Source of the DNA: Paenibacillus zeirhizosphaerae
GTDB lineage: Bacteria > Bacillota > Bacilli > Paenibacillales > Paenibacillaceae
Direction of reading: 5' to 3'
DNA length: 64,000 nt
Assembly: GCF_030705605.1 (NCBI RefSeq)
Contig: NZ_JAPCKK010000004.1
Span: 1 to 64,000 of the forward strand
Made by a program: the position numbers and the translations under genes. Below the pieces are notes generated by a model. That model had not been told where the DNA came from. It made no database searches and saw nothing but the letters and a program-made list of their open reading frames with translations. How positions within the stretch are numbered: the stretch's first letter is position 1; each line of letters begins with the position of its first letter. Of the stretch, positions 8,832-15,968 are shown one piece after another.

Positions 8832-8857
8832 ATGTAAAACTCCTCTCAATTTATTTT

Positions 8858-8910
8858 TGAACCGTTCGGTTCATATTTAAGTATGAGGATATTATGTACC
8901 TTTCGGTTCA
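8858..8910 (-). promoter_or_regulatory. Double TetR-type operator upstream of the SDR gene
   Basis: TGAACCGTTCGGTTCA (8858-8873) is a perfect inverted repeat with 7-bp arms and a 2-bp centre. TGTACCTTTCGGTTCA (8895-8910) is a second, imperfect copy 37 bases away. Both lie in the promoter region of the minus-strand SDR gene, as expected for sites of the neighbouring TetR protein. Confidence 0.7.
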
Positions 8911-9093
8911 AAATTGCAAGCAGTAATTTTTGATGCTTGGGATTAGGGATTTTTGGATGAAATTCCGGATCAGGATATAATTGAGACAATGACTTCTGAA
9001 AAGCTCACGGTAAAACAGGGATAGTAGTGAAAGATGGAATAATGATTCACCATGTTGGCTTTAAACGCGGAAGGAATAAGGAGGCCATATCCA

Positions 9094-9231
9094 TTGAAAG
9101 ATTGGAATGAGGAGAATGTTCGGGAACTGACTGGAGTTGGCCTCAATCAACTGACGAGCGAAGTCGACCGGATTTTATATAAGATGATTGACGGTAAGAT
9201 GGGGAAACTGGGCGTGGCATACTTAATATAG
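9094..9231 (+). CDS. Small ORF of unknown function or gene remnant
   Basis: A 45-codon frame beginning TTG 9094 (KDWNEENVRELTGVGLNQL) with AAGGAGG nine bases upstream. A second frame just before it (VKDGIMIHHVGFKRGRNKEA, ending near 9110) also looks coding, so the pair may be a decayed gene and not a true small protein. I do not recognise either piece. Otherwise 8911-9270 is featureless. Confidence 0.3.
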   Translation: MKDWNEENVRELTGVGLNQLTSEVDRILYKMIDGKMGKLGVAYLI

Positions 9232-9278
9232 CTATAGCATCATTGATGAACACTCTATTAACCATCTAATAAGCATGG

Positions 9279-9284
9279 TATAAT
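9279..9284 (+). promoter_or_regulatory. Extended -10 promoter of the type I toxin mRNA
   Basis: TGGTATAAT (TGn plus TATAAT at 9279-9284) lies about 64 bases before the toxin start. It predicts a transcript from about 9291 that includes the 5' arm of the long-range pairing at 9311-9322. Confidence 0.55.
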
Positions 9285-9347
9285 ATACCTAATAACAGAA
9301 TGGCTTGGATGGGCGGTCGGCTAGTCTCCCGGAAGGGAGGTGATGCT

Positions 9348-9455
9348 ATGGAGGTTTTTCAAGCACTGTCTTTGATGATTGCATTTGGAGCGTTAATTGT
9401 TGCGCTTATCGGTGTGGTCGTTACGATAGTGATTGCTCTGAACCAAAAGAAATAG
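9348..9455 (+). CDS. Holin-like type I toxin, 35 residues
   Basis: A 35-residue hydrophobic peptide starting MEVFQALSLMIAFGALIVAL and ending in the basic tail NQKK. It matches the putative holin-like toxin family (TxpA/BsrG-like membrane peptides). The ribosome binding site GGAAGGGAGGTG precedes ATG 9348. Bases 9311-9322 (GGGCGGTCGGCT) are perfectly complementary to 9504-9515 in the 3' UTR, so the mRNA ends can pair over the ribosome binding site region, as known for type I toxins. An antisense RNA with its own promoter covers the 3' end. Toxicity is inferred from the family. Confidence 0.82.
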   Translation: MEVFQALSLMIAFGALIVALIGVVVTIVIALNQKK

Positions 9456-9585
9456 ACCGCCCCGGCAAGGTATGGTCTATTTCTACTGACTAATATTTTG
9501 AACAGCCGACCGCCCTTAAAAGCGGCTGTTGCCAAGAGTGGGGATGTTCGCGCATCCTTCACTCTTTTTTAGTATATACTTCTTA
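9440..9585 (-). ncRNA. Predicted antisense antitoxin RNA for the 9348 toxin
   Basis: The minus strand has TTAACA (9614-9619), a 17-base spacer and TAAAAT (9591-9596), giving a start near 9585. The RNA opens with a hairpin over 9534-9566 and ends at a perfect stem AGAAATAGACC/GGTCTATTTCT followed by TTTT near 9440. It therefore overlaps the toxin stop codon and 3' UTR by more than 100 bases, the geometry of RatA/TxpA-type antitoxins. The second toxin locus (33.6 kb) has the same promoter layout, including TCTCATGTGT in the spacer. Confidence 0.65.
9534..9570 (+). terminator. Terminator of the toxin mRNA
   Basis: The stem AAGAGTG..GGATG / CATCC..CACTCTT is followed by TTTTTT. It lies 79 bases after the toxin stop codon. 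Confidence 0.75.
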
Positions 9586-9678
9586 ATTACATTTTATCAC
9601 ACATGAGACTGATTGTTAATCATATAGATTCCTGATTTTTTATAAATGAAACCATAACTTGATTTGGAGGAGTGGAAA

Positions 9679-9741
9679 ATGATTCAGTCCATTGTGCATA
9701 TCGCTCTGGTTGCTGTGTTTAGATTAAGGAGAAAAAAATGA
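9679..9741 (+). pseudogene. Glyoxalase N-terminal relic fused to a GNAT leader
   Basis: ATG 9679, with a fine GGAGGAGTGGAAA site, encodes MIQSIVHIALVAVFRLRRKK and stops at 9741, overlapping the start of the GNAT gene (ATGA). MIQSIVHIALV is the usual opening of VOC/glyoxalase proteins, so this appears to be the first dozen codons of a lost gene. It may still serve as a translated leader coupling ribosomes to the acetyltransferase. Confidence 0.45.
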
Positions 9742-10190
9742 ACATTAGAAAACTACAAACAAACGAAACTTACCCAATGGAACTTTTGTTATTAGCGGAC
9801 CCATCACGAAAGCTTGTTGAGGAATACATCAACAGAGGAGAAAGCTTCATAGCTGAAGAGGGTCACGAAATTTTGGGGATTTATGTGCTCCTTCCTACGA
9901 GACCTGAAACCGTTGAATTGGTGAATATTGCGGTAGCGGAAAGGGTGCAGGGGCAAGGAATAGGGAAAATGTTAATCTTACATGCCATTCAGACAGCTAA
10001 GGACAAAGGATACAAAACGATTGAAGTTGGCACAGGAAACTCAAGCATAGGACAACTGGCCCTTTATCAAAAGAGTGGCTTCAGAATTGTTGGGGTTGAT
10101 CCGAATTTTTTCGTTCGTCATTATGAAGAGGAAATATATGAAAACGGGATACAGTGCAGAGATATGATTCGGCTGTCCCAGGATTTGTGA
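9738..10190 (+). CDS. GNAT-family N-acetyltransferase
   Basis: 150 residues. The acetyl-CoA binding motif A is VAERVQGQGIGKMLILHAIQ (about residues 73-92, with QGQGIGK as the pyrophosphate loop), followed by the beta-bulge strand and LYQKSGFRIVG. The acceptor is unknown. AAGGAGAAAAAA precedes ATG 9738, which overlaps the stop of a short relic reading frame by four bases. A second GNAT gene lies 138 bases downstream on the same strand. The family acetylates small molecules, antibiotics or proteins; nothing local narrows this. Confidence 0.85.
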   Translation: MNIRKLQTNETYPMELLLLADPSRKLVEEYINRGESFIAEEGHEILGIYVLLPTRPETVELVNIAVAERVQGQGIGKMLILHAIQTAKDKGYKTIEVGTGNSSIGQLALYQKSGFRIVGVDPNFFVRHYEEEIYENGIQCRDMIRLSQDL

Positions 10191-10328
10191 TGATCTCGAA
10201 TTTAGTCTACATGAAAGTATGAATATGAACTTGCCCCGTGCCAAAACGCCGACCGCATGGATAATTTCATATATCCATTTTTCGAATAGTGCATTAGAAT
10301 AAATGAAATACATAGCGGAGGTGACAGA

Positions 10329-10763
10329 ATGGAGATAATCTTCAAAGAATTTCTGATTTCAGACAATAAAGAAAAAATAGATCAAAACGTAGTTGTTGAC
10401 TACTTAGCGAGAAGCTATTGGGCTGACAAAAGGCCGGTCGAAAAAGTTTTGAAATCTATTGAAGCCTCTAAATGTTATGGAGTCTATCTGCAGGATAAAC
10501 AAGTCGGGTTTGCGAGGGTCATAACAGATGGAGCAACCTTCTACTACCTCTGTGATGTATTTGTTCTGGAGGAGTTCCAGGGACAGGGAATAGGAAAAAA
10601 ACTTGTTGAAGTCATAGTGAATTCGGAAGAATATGAGTGGATGACCGGGTTATTAGGCACACGAGATGCTCATGGTTTATACGAAAAATATGGATTTGAA
10701 AGGGATGCTGAACGAGTTTTACGAAGAGTGCCACAAAGCAGAAGCGGATCTTTGAGAGTTTAA
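10329..10763 (+). CDS. GNAT-family N-acetyltransferase
   Basis: 144 residues of a YjdJ/ElaA-like GNAT. The N-terminal YLARSYWADKRPVEKVLKSIEAS is typical of the small single-domain group. The CoA loop is VLEEFQGQGIGKKLVEVIV (about residues 77-95), then TRDAHGLYEKYGFER. The ribosome binding site GGAGGTG precedes ATG 10329. The acceptor is unknown. Sequence similarity to the preceding GNAT is limited to the CoA motif, so they are not recent duplicates. A strong bidirectional terminator follows. Confidence 0.85.
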   Translation: MEIIFKEFLISDNKEKIDQNVVVDYLARSYWADKRPVEKVLKSIEASKCYGVYLQDKQVGFARVITDGATFYYLCDVFVLEEFQGQGIGKKLVEVIVNSEEYEWMTGLLGTRDAHGLYEKYGFERDAERVLRRVPQSRSGSLRV

Positions 10764-10820
10764 AAAAACAGCGGCAGTCCAGGGATTCATTTTCTCGTCC
10801 CTGGCTGCCGCTGCTGTTTT
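10762..10820. terminator. Bidirectional terminator between the GNAT and esterase genes
   Basis: A long stem, CAGCGGCAG plus CCAGGGA pairing with TCCCTGG plus CTGCCGCTG, with A and T runs on the two flanks. It serves both convergent genes. Confidence 0.88.
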
Positions 10821-10831
10821 GGTCATTTTAA

Positions 10832-11779
10832 TTACTGTTTTAACCACGTATTTGCTAAAAGTATTGCGCCTTTGGCCGCATTCGTCTCTGCCAGGGCGTT
10901 CAGCATGACGAAATCATGAATAATACCTTGGAAGCGAACGGCGGTTACAGCTACACCGGCTTCACGAAGGTTATTTGCATAAGCCTCACCTTCATCGCGT
11001 AAAACGTCTGCTTCTGCGGTGATGATCAGGGCCTGCGGCAAGCCTTCCAGTTGTTCCTTGGCTGCTCTTAATGGAGAAGCCGTGATCTGATTACGTTCAG
11101 CAGCATCGGTTGTATATTGGTCCCAGAACCACTGCATTCCATCCCTGCGCAGAAAGTACCCTGTTTCAAATTGGCGGTAAGACTCTGTTTCAAAGGCTGC
11201 ATCGGTAACAGGATAAAAGAGGAGCTGTTTGTGAATGGCAGGTCCTTTGCGTTCCTTGGCGAGCAGGGTGATAGCTGCGGCCATATTGCCGCCTACACTG
11301 TCGCCTGCGACAGAAAGACGGCTTAAGTCAAAATGCTCACTCTCCGCATTCGCTTCAATCCATTGCAGTACAGCATAAATTTCCTCAATAGCCGTAGGAT
11401 ATTTGACTTCTGGTGACAGGCTATAGTCGGGGAAGACAACAGCCGCATTAGAACCCACGGCGAGCTCACGGATAAGTCGGTCATGTGTATGGGAGTTACC
11501 AAACACCCAGCCTGCACCATGAATATATAAAATGACGGGCAGATTCGCGGCTGCATTTTCGGGACGAATGATACGTACTGGCACGCTTCCGCTCGGTCCG
11601 CCTTCAACCGTTACATCCTGAACATCCGCCGGTTGTTTAAATACATCACCGGACTGGACCTCATTTACTGCTTTGCGGCCTTCCTCAGGACCTAGGTCAA
11701 ATAGATAAGGAGGATTCGCAGTGTCTTCCACAAATTTCTGTGCAGCCGCTTCTAATACAACTTTCTTCGTCATTTTCAT
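10832..11779 (-). CDS. Alpha/beta hydrolase, Aes/HSL-family esterase
   Basis: About 315 residues of the hormone-sensitive-lipase-like esterase family. The oxyanion HGAGWVFG is near residue 93, the nucleophile serine lies in GDSVGGN near 167, the acidic residue in ITAEADVLRDEGE and the catalytic His in GIIHDFVML. Likely activity is on short-chain esters. Start codons 11779 and 11773 both fit AAGGAG at 11784-11789; 11779 is given. The MarR gene lies upstream on the same strand, and a GCATAATTATGC palindrome (11830-11841) is in the intervening promoter, suggesting MarR control. Confidence 0.87.
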   Translation of the reverse strand: MKMTKKVVLEAAAQKFVEDTANPPYLFDLGPEEGRKAVNEVQSGDVFKQPADVQDVTVEGGPSGSVPVRIIRPENAAANLPVILYIHGAGWVFGNSHTHDRLIRELAVGSNAAVVFPDYSLSPEVKYPTAIEEIYAVLQWIEANAESEHFDLSRLSVAGDSVGGNMAAAITLLAKERKGPAIHKQLLFYPVTDAAFETESYRQFETGYFLRRDGMQWFWDQYTTDAAERNQITASPLRAAKEQLEGLPQALIITAEADVLRDEGEAYANNLREAGVAVTAVRFQGIIHDFVMLNALAETNAAKGAILLANTWLKQ

Positions 11780-11829
11780 CAATCTCCTTAGACGGTTTTT
11801 GAGAGCACAAATATTGTGAGAAATACTGG

Positions 11830-11841
11830 GCATAATTATGC
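11830..11841 (-). promoter_or_regulatory. Palindrome in the esterase promoter
   Basis: GCATAATTATGC is a perfect 12-bp palindrome about 50 bases upstream of the esterase start. It is a candidate site for the adjacent MarR protein. Confidence 0.4.
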
Positions 11842-11891
11842 TTATTCTTTATATAAGCACCAAAATGAATTATGAAACCTTGCTGTTTTAG

Positions 11892-12338
11892 TTATTTAAC
11901 AGGTCGGCAGCACCTGTCTGACTTTGCCATTGCTTCATTCATTAATTTAATCGAACGAATGACCATGTCTTTTTCGAACTCACTCATATAAGAAAATATC
12001 TCGTCCAGGTACGCGTTCATTTGTTGATCAATGTTACTGGCTACATATTTCCCTTCAACGGTCAGCGAGAGAGTGTACACTCGCCGGTCAGATGCATCTG
12101 GCGTTTTTTTCACCAGATTTAATTTAATTAAGGATTGTATTTGCCGACTGAAAGTAGTGATATCTGTGCCCAAAGTTTCGGCGATTTGTTGCATGGAAGG
12201 ATGATGTTGACGATCGATTTCATACAAGATGTGGCTTTGAACCAGGGAAATATCAACTCCTCCAACGGTACAGCAGTTTTTATTCAACAGGCCAAATCGG
12301 CGGGTCATAATTTGGAATAGTTCTCGTGTGTTCTCCAC
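11892..12338 (-). CDS. MarR-family transcriptional regulator
   Basis: 148 residues with a winged helix-turn-helix: HPSMQQIAETLGTDITTFSRQIQSLIKLNLVKKTPDASDRRVYTLSLTVEG, the usual MarR recognition helix and wing. It carries several cysteines (Cys22, Cys23 in NKNCCTVGG and a C-terminal CC), which would suit a redox-sensing MarR of the OhrR kind, though the pattern is not the OhrR one. It is transcribed toward the esterase gene. A 13-bp palindrome TTGCATACTGCAA lies in its own promoter. Confidence 0.87.
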   Translation of the reverse strand: MENTRELFQIMTRRFGLLNKNCCTVGGVDISLVQSHILYEIDRQHHPSMQQIAETLGTDITTFSRQIQSLIKLNLVKKTPDASDRRVYTLSLTVEGKYVASNIDQQMNAYLDEIFSYMSEFEKDMVIRSIKLMNEAMAKSDRCCRPVK

Positions 12339-12371
12339 GTTCGTGTCACTCCTTTAAATCATTTATACATT

Positions 12372-12412
12372 AAGTTGTTGCATACTGCAAATAACGAAGC
12401 CTTCAACAACTT
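12372..12412. promoter_or_regulatory. Nested palindromes between the MarR and Rrf2 genes
   Basis: AAGTTGTTG (12372-12380) and CAACAACTT (12404-12412) form an outer inverted repeat. TTGCATACTGCAA (12378-12390) is an inner palindrome. The position, 34-74 bases before the MarR start, suits autoregulation. Confidence 0.45.
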
Positions 12413-12456
12413 GATGCAGGTGGTTATGATATTTGGTACATTTTATTTATTGAAAT

Positions 12457-12475
12457 CTATATATAATAGATATAG
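12457..12475 (+). promoter_or_regulatory. Putative Rrf2 operator at its own promoter
   Basis: CTATAT and ATATAG arms with an AT-rich centre, 32 bases before the regulator start. It closely resembles the palindrome at 12961-12981 in front of the aldo/keto reductase. Confidence 0.45.
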
Positions 12476-12506
12476 AGTATACTTAGAAAAAGTCGAAATA
12501 GTTAGG

Positions 12507-12932
12507 ATGAAAGACATGGCATACTCTACAGCTTTATCGCAAGGGATTTCGATACTGCTCTTTATTCACACGATGGCGGAGGAACGCTGCTATCATTATT
12601 TATCCACGAAGGTGATTTCGGAGCAACTAAATATCCCTGTCCCGACCACGGCCAAAGTCATCCGCAGCCTGAATAGTGCCCAACTGACTGTCGCCAAAGA
12701 AGGGGCTAAAGGCGGGATCATGCTGGCTAGGCCGTTATCCGAGATCACGTTTTTGGATGTGTTTCTGGCGGTTGAGCCTGGAAAGGGTTTGTTCAAAATC
12801 GATTTGGATGTTAATCTTTCTGGGCCGGAGGTTGACGAGGTTAAACAAAAAATCGTCAATCACCTGTCAGCAACCGAGCAGGCTATGCATAATTCTCTAA
12901 AGGATATGAAGTTAACCGATCTATTGGAATAA
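12507..12932 (+). CDS. Rrf2-family transcriptional regulator
   Basis: About 141 residues with an Rrf2-type winged helix (YLSTKVISEQLNIPVPTTAKVIRSLNSAQLTVAKEGAKGGIMLARPLSEITFLDV). The Cys triad used by FeS-binding Rrf2 proteins (IscR, NsrR) is absent, so it belongs to the cofactor-free YwnA-like branch. The frame extends upstream to 12375, but ATG 12507 or 12516 begins the family-typical MKDMAYSTALSQG. The aldo/keto reductase gene follows after 85 bases with a similar palindrome in its promoter, suggesting joint control. Confidence 0.8.
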   Translation: MKDMAYSTALSQGISILLFIHTMAEERCYHYLSTKVISEQLNIPVPTTAKVIRSLNSAQLTVAKEGAKGGIMLARPLSEITFLDVFLAVEPGKGLFKIDLDVNLSGPEVDEVKQKIVNHLSATEQAMHNSLKDMKLTDLLE

Positions 12933-12960
12933 GCGCGGGTTAACTTTTTTTTGTACAAAA

Positions 12961-12981
12961 CTATATATATTTAATATATAG
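12961..12981 (+). promoter_or_regulatory. Putative Rrf2 operator before the aldo/keto reductase
   Basis: CTATATAT (12961-12968) and ATATATAG (12974-12981) form a perfect 8-bp inverted repeat around ATTTA, 37 bases before the reductase start. Confidence 0.5.
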
Positions 12982-13017
12982 AATATACTGTTTGAATAAG
13001 AAAGGGGCACTCCTTCT

Positions 13018-13896
13018 ATGAACTTGAATAACCAATACGTAGCGGCAGCCAATGGTGTTAAAATCCCTCAGTTGGGATTTGGAGTTTACAAAATTACGAA
13101 GCAGGAAGAATTTGAGCGAGCGATCGGTGAGGCGATTCGTTTAGGTTACCGGCATTTTGATACAGCCAAAATTTATGGAAATGAGGAGGCCTTGGGACGG
13201 GAGATTCAAAAAAGCGGGGTTCCGCGTGAGCAATTTTTTATCACCTCTAAAGTGTGGAATACGGATCACGGGTATAAAGCGGCCAGGAAAGCTTTTGAGA
13301 AAACGATAAAAAAGCTGAACGTAGACTACCTGGATATGTATTTAATTCATTTTGCCTCACCTCATTATGTAGAAACATGGAAAGCTATGGAGGAGCTATA
13401 TCTGGAGGGGAAGATTAAAGTCATCGGGGTTGCGAATTTTGAAACTCAGCATCTTGAGCATTTAATGAAACACGCCAAAATTCCGCCGATGATCAACCAG
13501 ATCGAGACCCATCCCGAGTTCCCGCAAAATGAATTGCATGAGTATCTTAATAAACATGGAATCCTGCATCAGGCATGGGCACCACTGGGGCAAGGAAATA
13601 AAGCTCTTTTTGAAAATCCGGAACTGCAGCGAATTGCGCGCAATCATAACAAAACGGTGGCTCAGGTCATTTTACGCTGGCACCTGGAGCGAGGAATCAT
13701 CATTATCCCCAAGTCATCCAACCCGAAAAGAATCAAAGAAAATAGTGAAATATTTGATTTTGCACTGACTGGCGATGACATGGAAACGATCAACCGGCTC
13801 AATTCAGGTAAAAGGTACGCGATCAATCCGACGGGCTATATTATTAATCCAGTCTATAATGGGCTGATGAAGCTTGTGATCCGTACGCTTTTTTGA
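13018..13896 (+). CDS. Aldo/keto reductase
   Basis: 292 residues of a single-domain TIM-barrel NADPH-dependent carbonyl reductase. The catalytic tetrad is Asp48 (HFDTA), Tyr53 (KIYG), Lys78 (ITSKVW) and His111 (YLIHF). The phosphate-binding IIPKSSNPKRIKEN segment near residue 230 is intact. It reduces aldehydes or ketones such as methylglyoxal-type products; the natural substrate is unknown. AAAGGGGCACTCCTTCT precedes ATG 13018. It is probably induced through the upstream Rrf2 protein. The C-terminal YNGLMKLVIRTLF is slightly longer than in most members. Confidence 0.92.
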   Translation: MNLNNQYVAAANGVKIPQLGFGVYKITKQEEFERAIGEAIRLGYRHFDTAKIYGNEEALGREIQKSGVPREQFFITSKVWNTDHGYKAARKAFEKTIKKLNVDYLDMYLIHFASPHYVETWKAMEELYLEGKIKVIGVANFETQHLEHLMKHAKIPPMINQIETHPEFPQNELHEYLNKHGILHQAWAPLGQGNKALFENPELQRIARNHNKTVAQVILRWHLERGIIIIPKSSNPKRIKENSEIFDFALTGDDMETINRLNSGKRYAINPTGYIINPVYNGLMKLVIRTLF

Positions 13897-14004
13897 AGTG
13901 CGTTTACCATTATAATCTTAAGAAAAACTTTATATTTACCCCACTTCCTTTTTAAATAGTTTTTCCTATCCTGAATGGGTGAGAGGTTAAGGAGAAATTA
14001 AACA

Positions 14005-14868
14005 ATGAAGAAGTGGGTTATTTTGTTTGTCCTGATTGTGCTGTTGGGAGCGGGGGGCAGTCATTATCTGAAGGAATCTGTAGGGGATGCTCTAAGAATA
14101 GAGGATGGCAAAGCTCTGGAGACATTTTCCCGAAAGGATGGGATTGCAATCCATGTGACAGAAGAACAGATTTACGAAGGCAATCTGCTGCTGGTGAACA
14201 GAGAGCATCCTGTGCATCAACAGGGGGTGAAATCGGATGTGGTCAATTTGTCTCAGCATGAAGAGCTAATGCAAGGTTATGGTTTGCTGGATAACACAAT
14301 CCGGCTGTCTGAGAGCGTGGCGCAAAAATTTTTAACGATGGTTGATGCCGCTAACCAAGATGGGGTCAATCATTTTTTAATTAGCAGCGGTTATCGGGAC
14401 GAGATGGAACAGGAGCAGTTATATCAAGAAATGGGCGCTGATGTTGCTTTGCCGGCGGGATACAGCGAGCATAACCTGGGTTTGTCTCTGGATATTGGCT
14501 CTTCAGAAGGGCAGATGGGCCAAGCTCCTGAAGGAAAATGGTTGAAAGAGAATGCATGGAAATATGGGTTCATTTTGCGATATCCTGAGGACAAAACGGC
14601 GATCACAGGCATTGAATATGAACCCTGGCATTTCCGCTATGTGGGGCTGCCGCACAGTATGATTATGCTGGAAAAAGGCTTTGCACTGGAGGAATATTTG
14701 AATTATCTGAAAGAAAAAAGGTACATTTCGGCTACTATTGATGGTGAGGAGTACGAGATTGCTTATTATCCGGTTGTCATCAGAACGTCCATCCATGTAC
14801 CTGCGAATCGCGATTATGAAATATCAGGCAACAACATGGACGGGGTTATTGTAACTGTGAATCCCTAG
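14005..14868 (+). CDS. Membrane-anchored VanY-like D,D-carboxypeptidase
   Basis: 287 residues: an N-terminal membrane anchor or signal segment (residues 4-24), then an M15-family peptidase domain. SSGYRDEMEQEQLYQEM and SEHNLGLSLDIG supply a zinc His and Asp, and EPWHFRYVG supplies the general base and second His. Members remove the terminal D-Ala from peptidoglycan stems. A C-terminal beta-rich extension of about 70 residues follows, with HVPANRDYEISGNNMDGVIVTVNP, as in YodJ-like proteins. AAGGAGAAATTAAAC precedes ATG 14005. There are no vancomycin-resistance partners nearby, so a housekeeping cell-wall role is more likely. Confidence 0.88.
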   Translation: MKKWVILFVLIVLLGAGGSHYLKESVGDALRIEDGKALETFSRKDGIAIHVTEEQIYEGNLLLVNREHPVHQQGVKSDVVNLSQHEELMQGYGLLDNTIRLSESVAQKFLTMVDAANQDGVNHFLISSGYRDEMEQEQLYQEMGADVALPAGYSEHNLGLSLDIGSSEGQMGQAPEGKWLKENAWKYGFILRYPEDKTAITGIEYEPWHFRYVGLPHSMIMLEKGFALEEYLNYLKEKRYISATIDGEEYEIAYYPVVIRTSIHVPANRDYEISGNNMDGVIVTVNP

Positions 14869-14919
14869 CTTGCTGATCTACCCCGTTTAACCGGGTTACA
14901 TAGAAATGAATAATAGCTA

Positions 14920-14973
14920 TTGACAGACTACCTATTACGTATTACTATATAGCTGTAATAAGTAATACGTAAT
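14920..14973 (+). promoter_or_regulatory. Promoter overlapped by a 12-bp inverted repeat (PadR-type operator)
   Basis: TTGACA (14920-14925), a 17-base spacer and TACTAT (14943-14948) form a strong sigma-A promoter. The arms ATTACGTATTAC (14934-14945) and GTAATACGTAAT (14962-14973) are perfect complements and cover the -10. It drives the decayed padR gene and the two DUF1048 genes. Confidence 0.75.
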
Positions 14974-14996
14974 ATCTGTCTTACTGAATAGTAAGG

Positions 14997-15126
14997 ATGA
15001 TTGTGCTGGAAAACCTAACGGAAATGCTCAAAGGCGTGCTTGAAGGCCGTGCAAGGAACTACGGAAGTTCTGGGGAAATGGGAGTTCGTATCATCAAAAA
15101 TTAATGAGTTAAAGGAGAGTAAATAA
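14997..15126 (+). pseudogene. padR-family regulator gene with an internal deletion
   Basis: From ATG 14997 the first frame reads MIVLENLTEMLKGVLEG, the typical PadR opening. Further on, another frame reads LRKFW and then KWEFVSSKINELKESK to a stop at 15126, the typical PadR C-terminus. The central part, including the winged helix, is missing, and the junction is out of frame. An intact relative would be about 110 residues; only about 40 codons remain. The stop codon still overlaps the next start (TAATG), so the operon layout survives although the regulator is lost. Confidence 0.75.
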
Positions 15127-15473
15127 TGAATTTTTGGGAAAAGATCACAGGCAGCGACATGACTAAAGAATTGAAAGCTTTTGAATCGCGAGCCAAAAAG
15201 CTGCCGGCTGATTATCAAGCGGCATGGGAACAAATGAATGCCAATCTTTGGCCTCACTCAGATTTCACCGGTCGCAACCTCATGCCAATTCTTGACGGTG
15301 TGCTTGGCCTGCTCGAAGAAACGGCGGCGGACGGCCAGAGTGTCCAAGAGGTTTTGGGTGACGATATCAAGGGCTTCTGTTCAGCGCTGGTCGGCGAAGA
15401 AGGGGCAAAGTCTTTTCGCGACAAGTGGCGTGAGCAACTCAACCATAATATCACTAAAAAATTAGGTAAATAG
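15126..15473 (+). CDS. DUF1048-family protein, first of a pair
   Basis: 115 residues, all-helical DUF1048 protein: FWEKITGSDMTKELKAFESRAKKLPADYQAAWEQM, then GVLGLLEETAADGQSVQEVLGDDIKGFC. The family typically occurs as pairs behind a padR gene, exactly as here, and is thought to act at or near the membrane with an unknown role. AAAGGAGAGTAAATA precedes ATG 15126. With padR broken, the pair should no longer be regulated by its own repressor. A second, related DUF1048 gene follows after 10 bases. Confidence 0.88.
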   Translation: MNFWEKITGSDMTKELKAFESRAKKLPADYQAAWEQMNANLWPHSDFTGRNLMPILDGVLGLLEETAADGQSVQEVLGDDIKGFCSALVGEEGAKSFRDKWREQLNHNITKKLGK

Positions 15474-15483
15474 GAGGATGAAA

Positions 15484-15798
15484 ATGAGAATTCAAGATAT
15501 CATCGAAGGCAAAAAAGAGTGGCGAGCGCACGTGGCGCGTGTCAAAGCACTCCCGCAAGATTATCAGATTGTGTATAAAGAGATTCAAAAATATTTCTTT
15601 AAGGTCGGCCCTATTGAGCTAACCGACGGGACGGGCTTGCTTTCGGGGATTATCGATCTTTTTGAAGAAGGCGCGGCCTTGGGGAAAGGCGTGCTCGAAG
15701 TGACAGGCAGTGACGTAGCGGCTTTCTGCGACGATCTAATCAAAGATTCAAAAACTTACGCTGACATCTATCAAGAATCTGTTGACCAAGAAGTGTAA
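15484..15798 (+). CDS. DUF1048-family protein, second of a pair
   Basis: About 104 residues, paralogous to the preceding gene: EWRAHVARVKALPQDYQIVYKEIQKYFFK, then LLSGIIDLFEEGAALGKGVLEVTGSDVAAFCDDLI. ATG 15484 is preferred since AGGAGG (15472-15477) touches ATG 15478. It ends the operon; the terminator is at 15929-15965. Function is unknown. The stretch 15799-15928 shows no convincing gene. Confidence 0.87.
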   Translation: MRIQDIIEGKKEWRAHVARVKALPQDYQIVYKEIQKYFFKVGPIELTDGTGLLSGIIDLFEEGAALGKGVLEVTGSDVAAFCDDLIKDSKTYADIYQESVDQEV

Positions 15799-15928
15799 GA
15801 GGGGATATCGTCAAGTGGCTGACGATCTGCGGAAACGTGCTTATCTTGGCATCTTGTTTAATTATATGAGCCAGGATAGCAACCTGGAATGCGTTGACTC
15901 GTTTTATGTGCGGGTTGTATGGGATGTA

Positions 15929-15965
15929 AAAGGCTCTGCGGGCATGTGGATCGCAGAGCCTTTTT
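15929..15965 (+). terminator. Terminator of the DUF1048 operon
   Basis: A perfect 12-bp stem AAAGGCTCTGCG/CGCAGAGCCTTT followed by a T run. It also lies at the end of the convergent minus-strand gene. Confidence 0.88.
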
Positions 15966-15968
15966 GGT

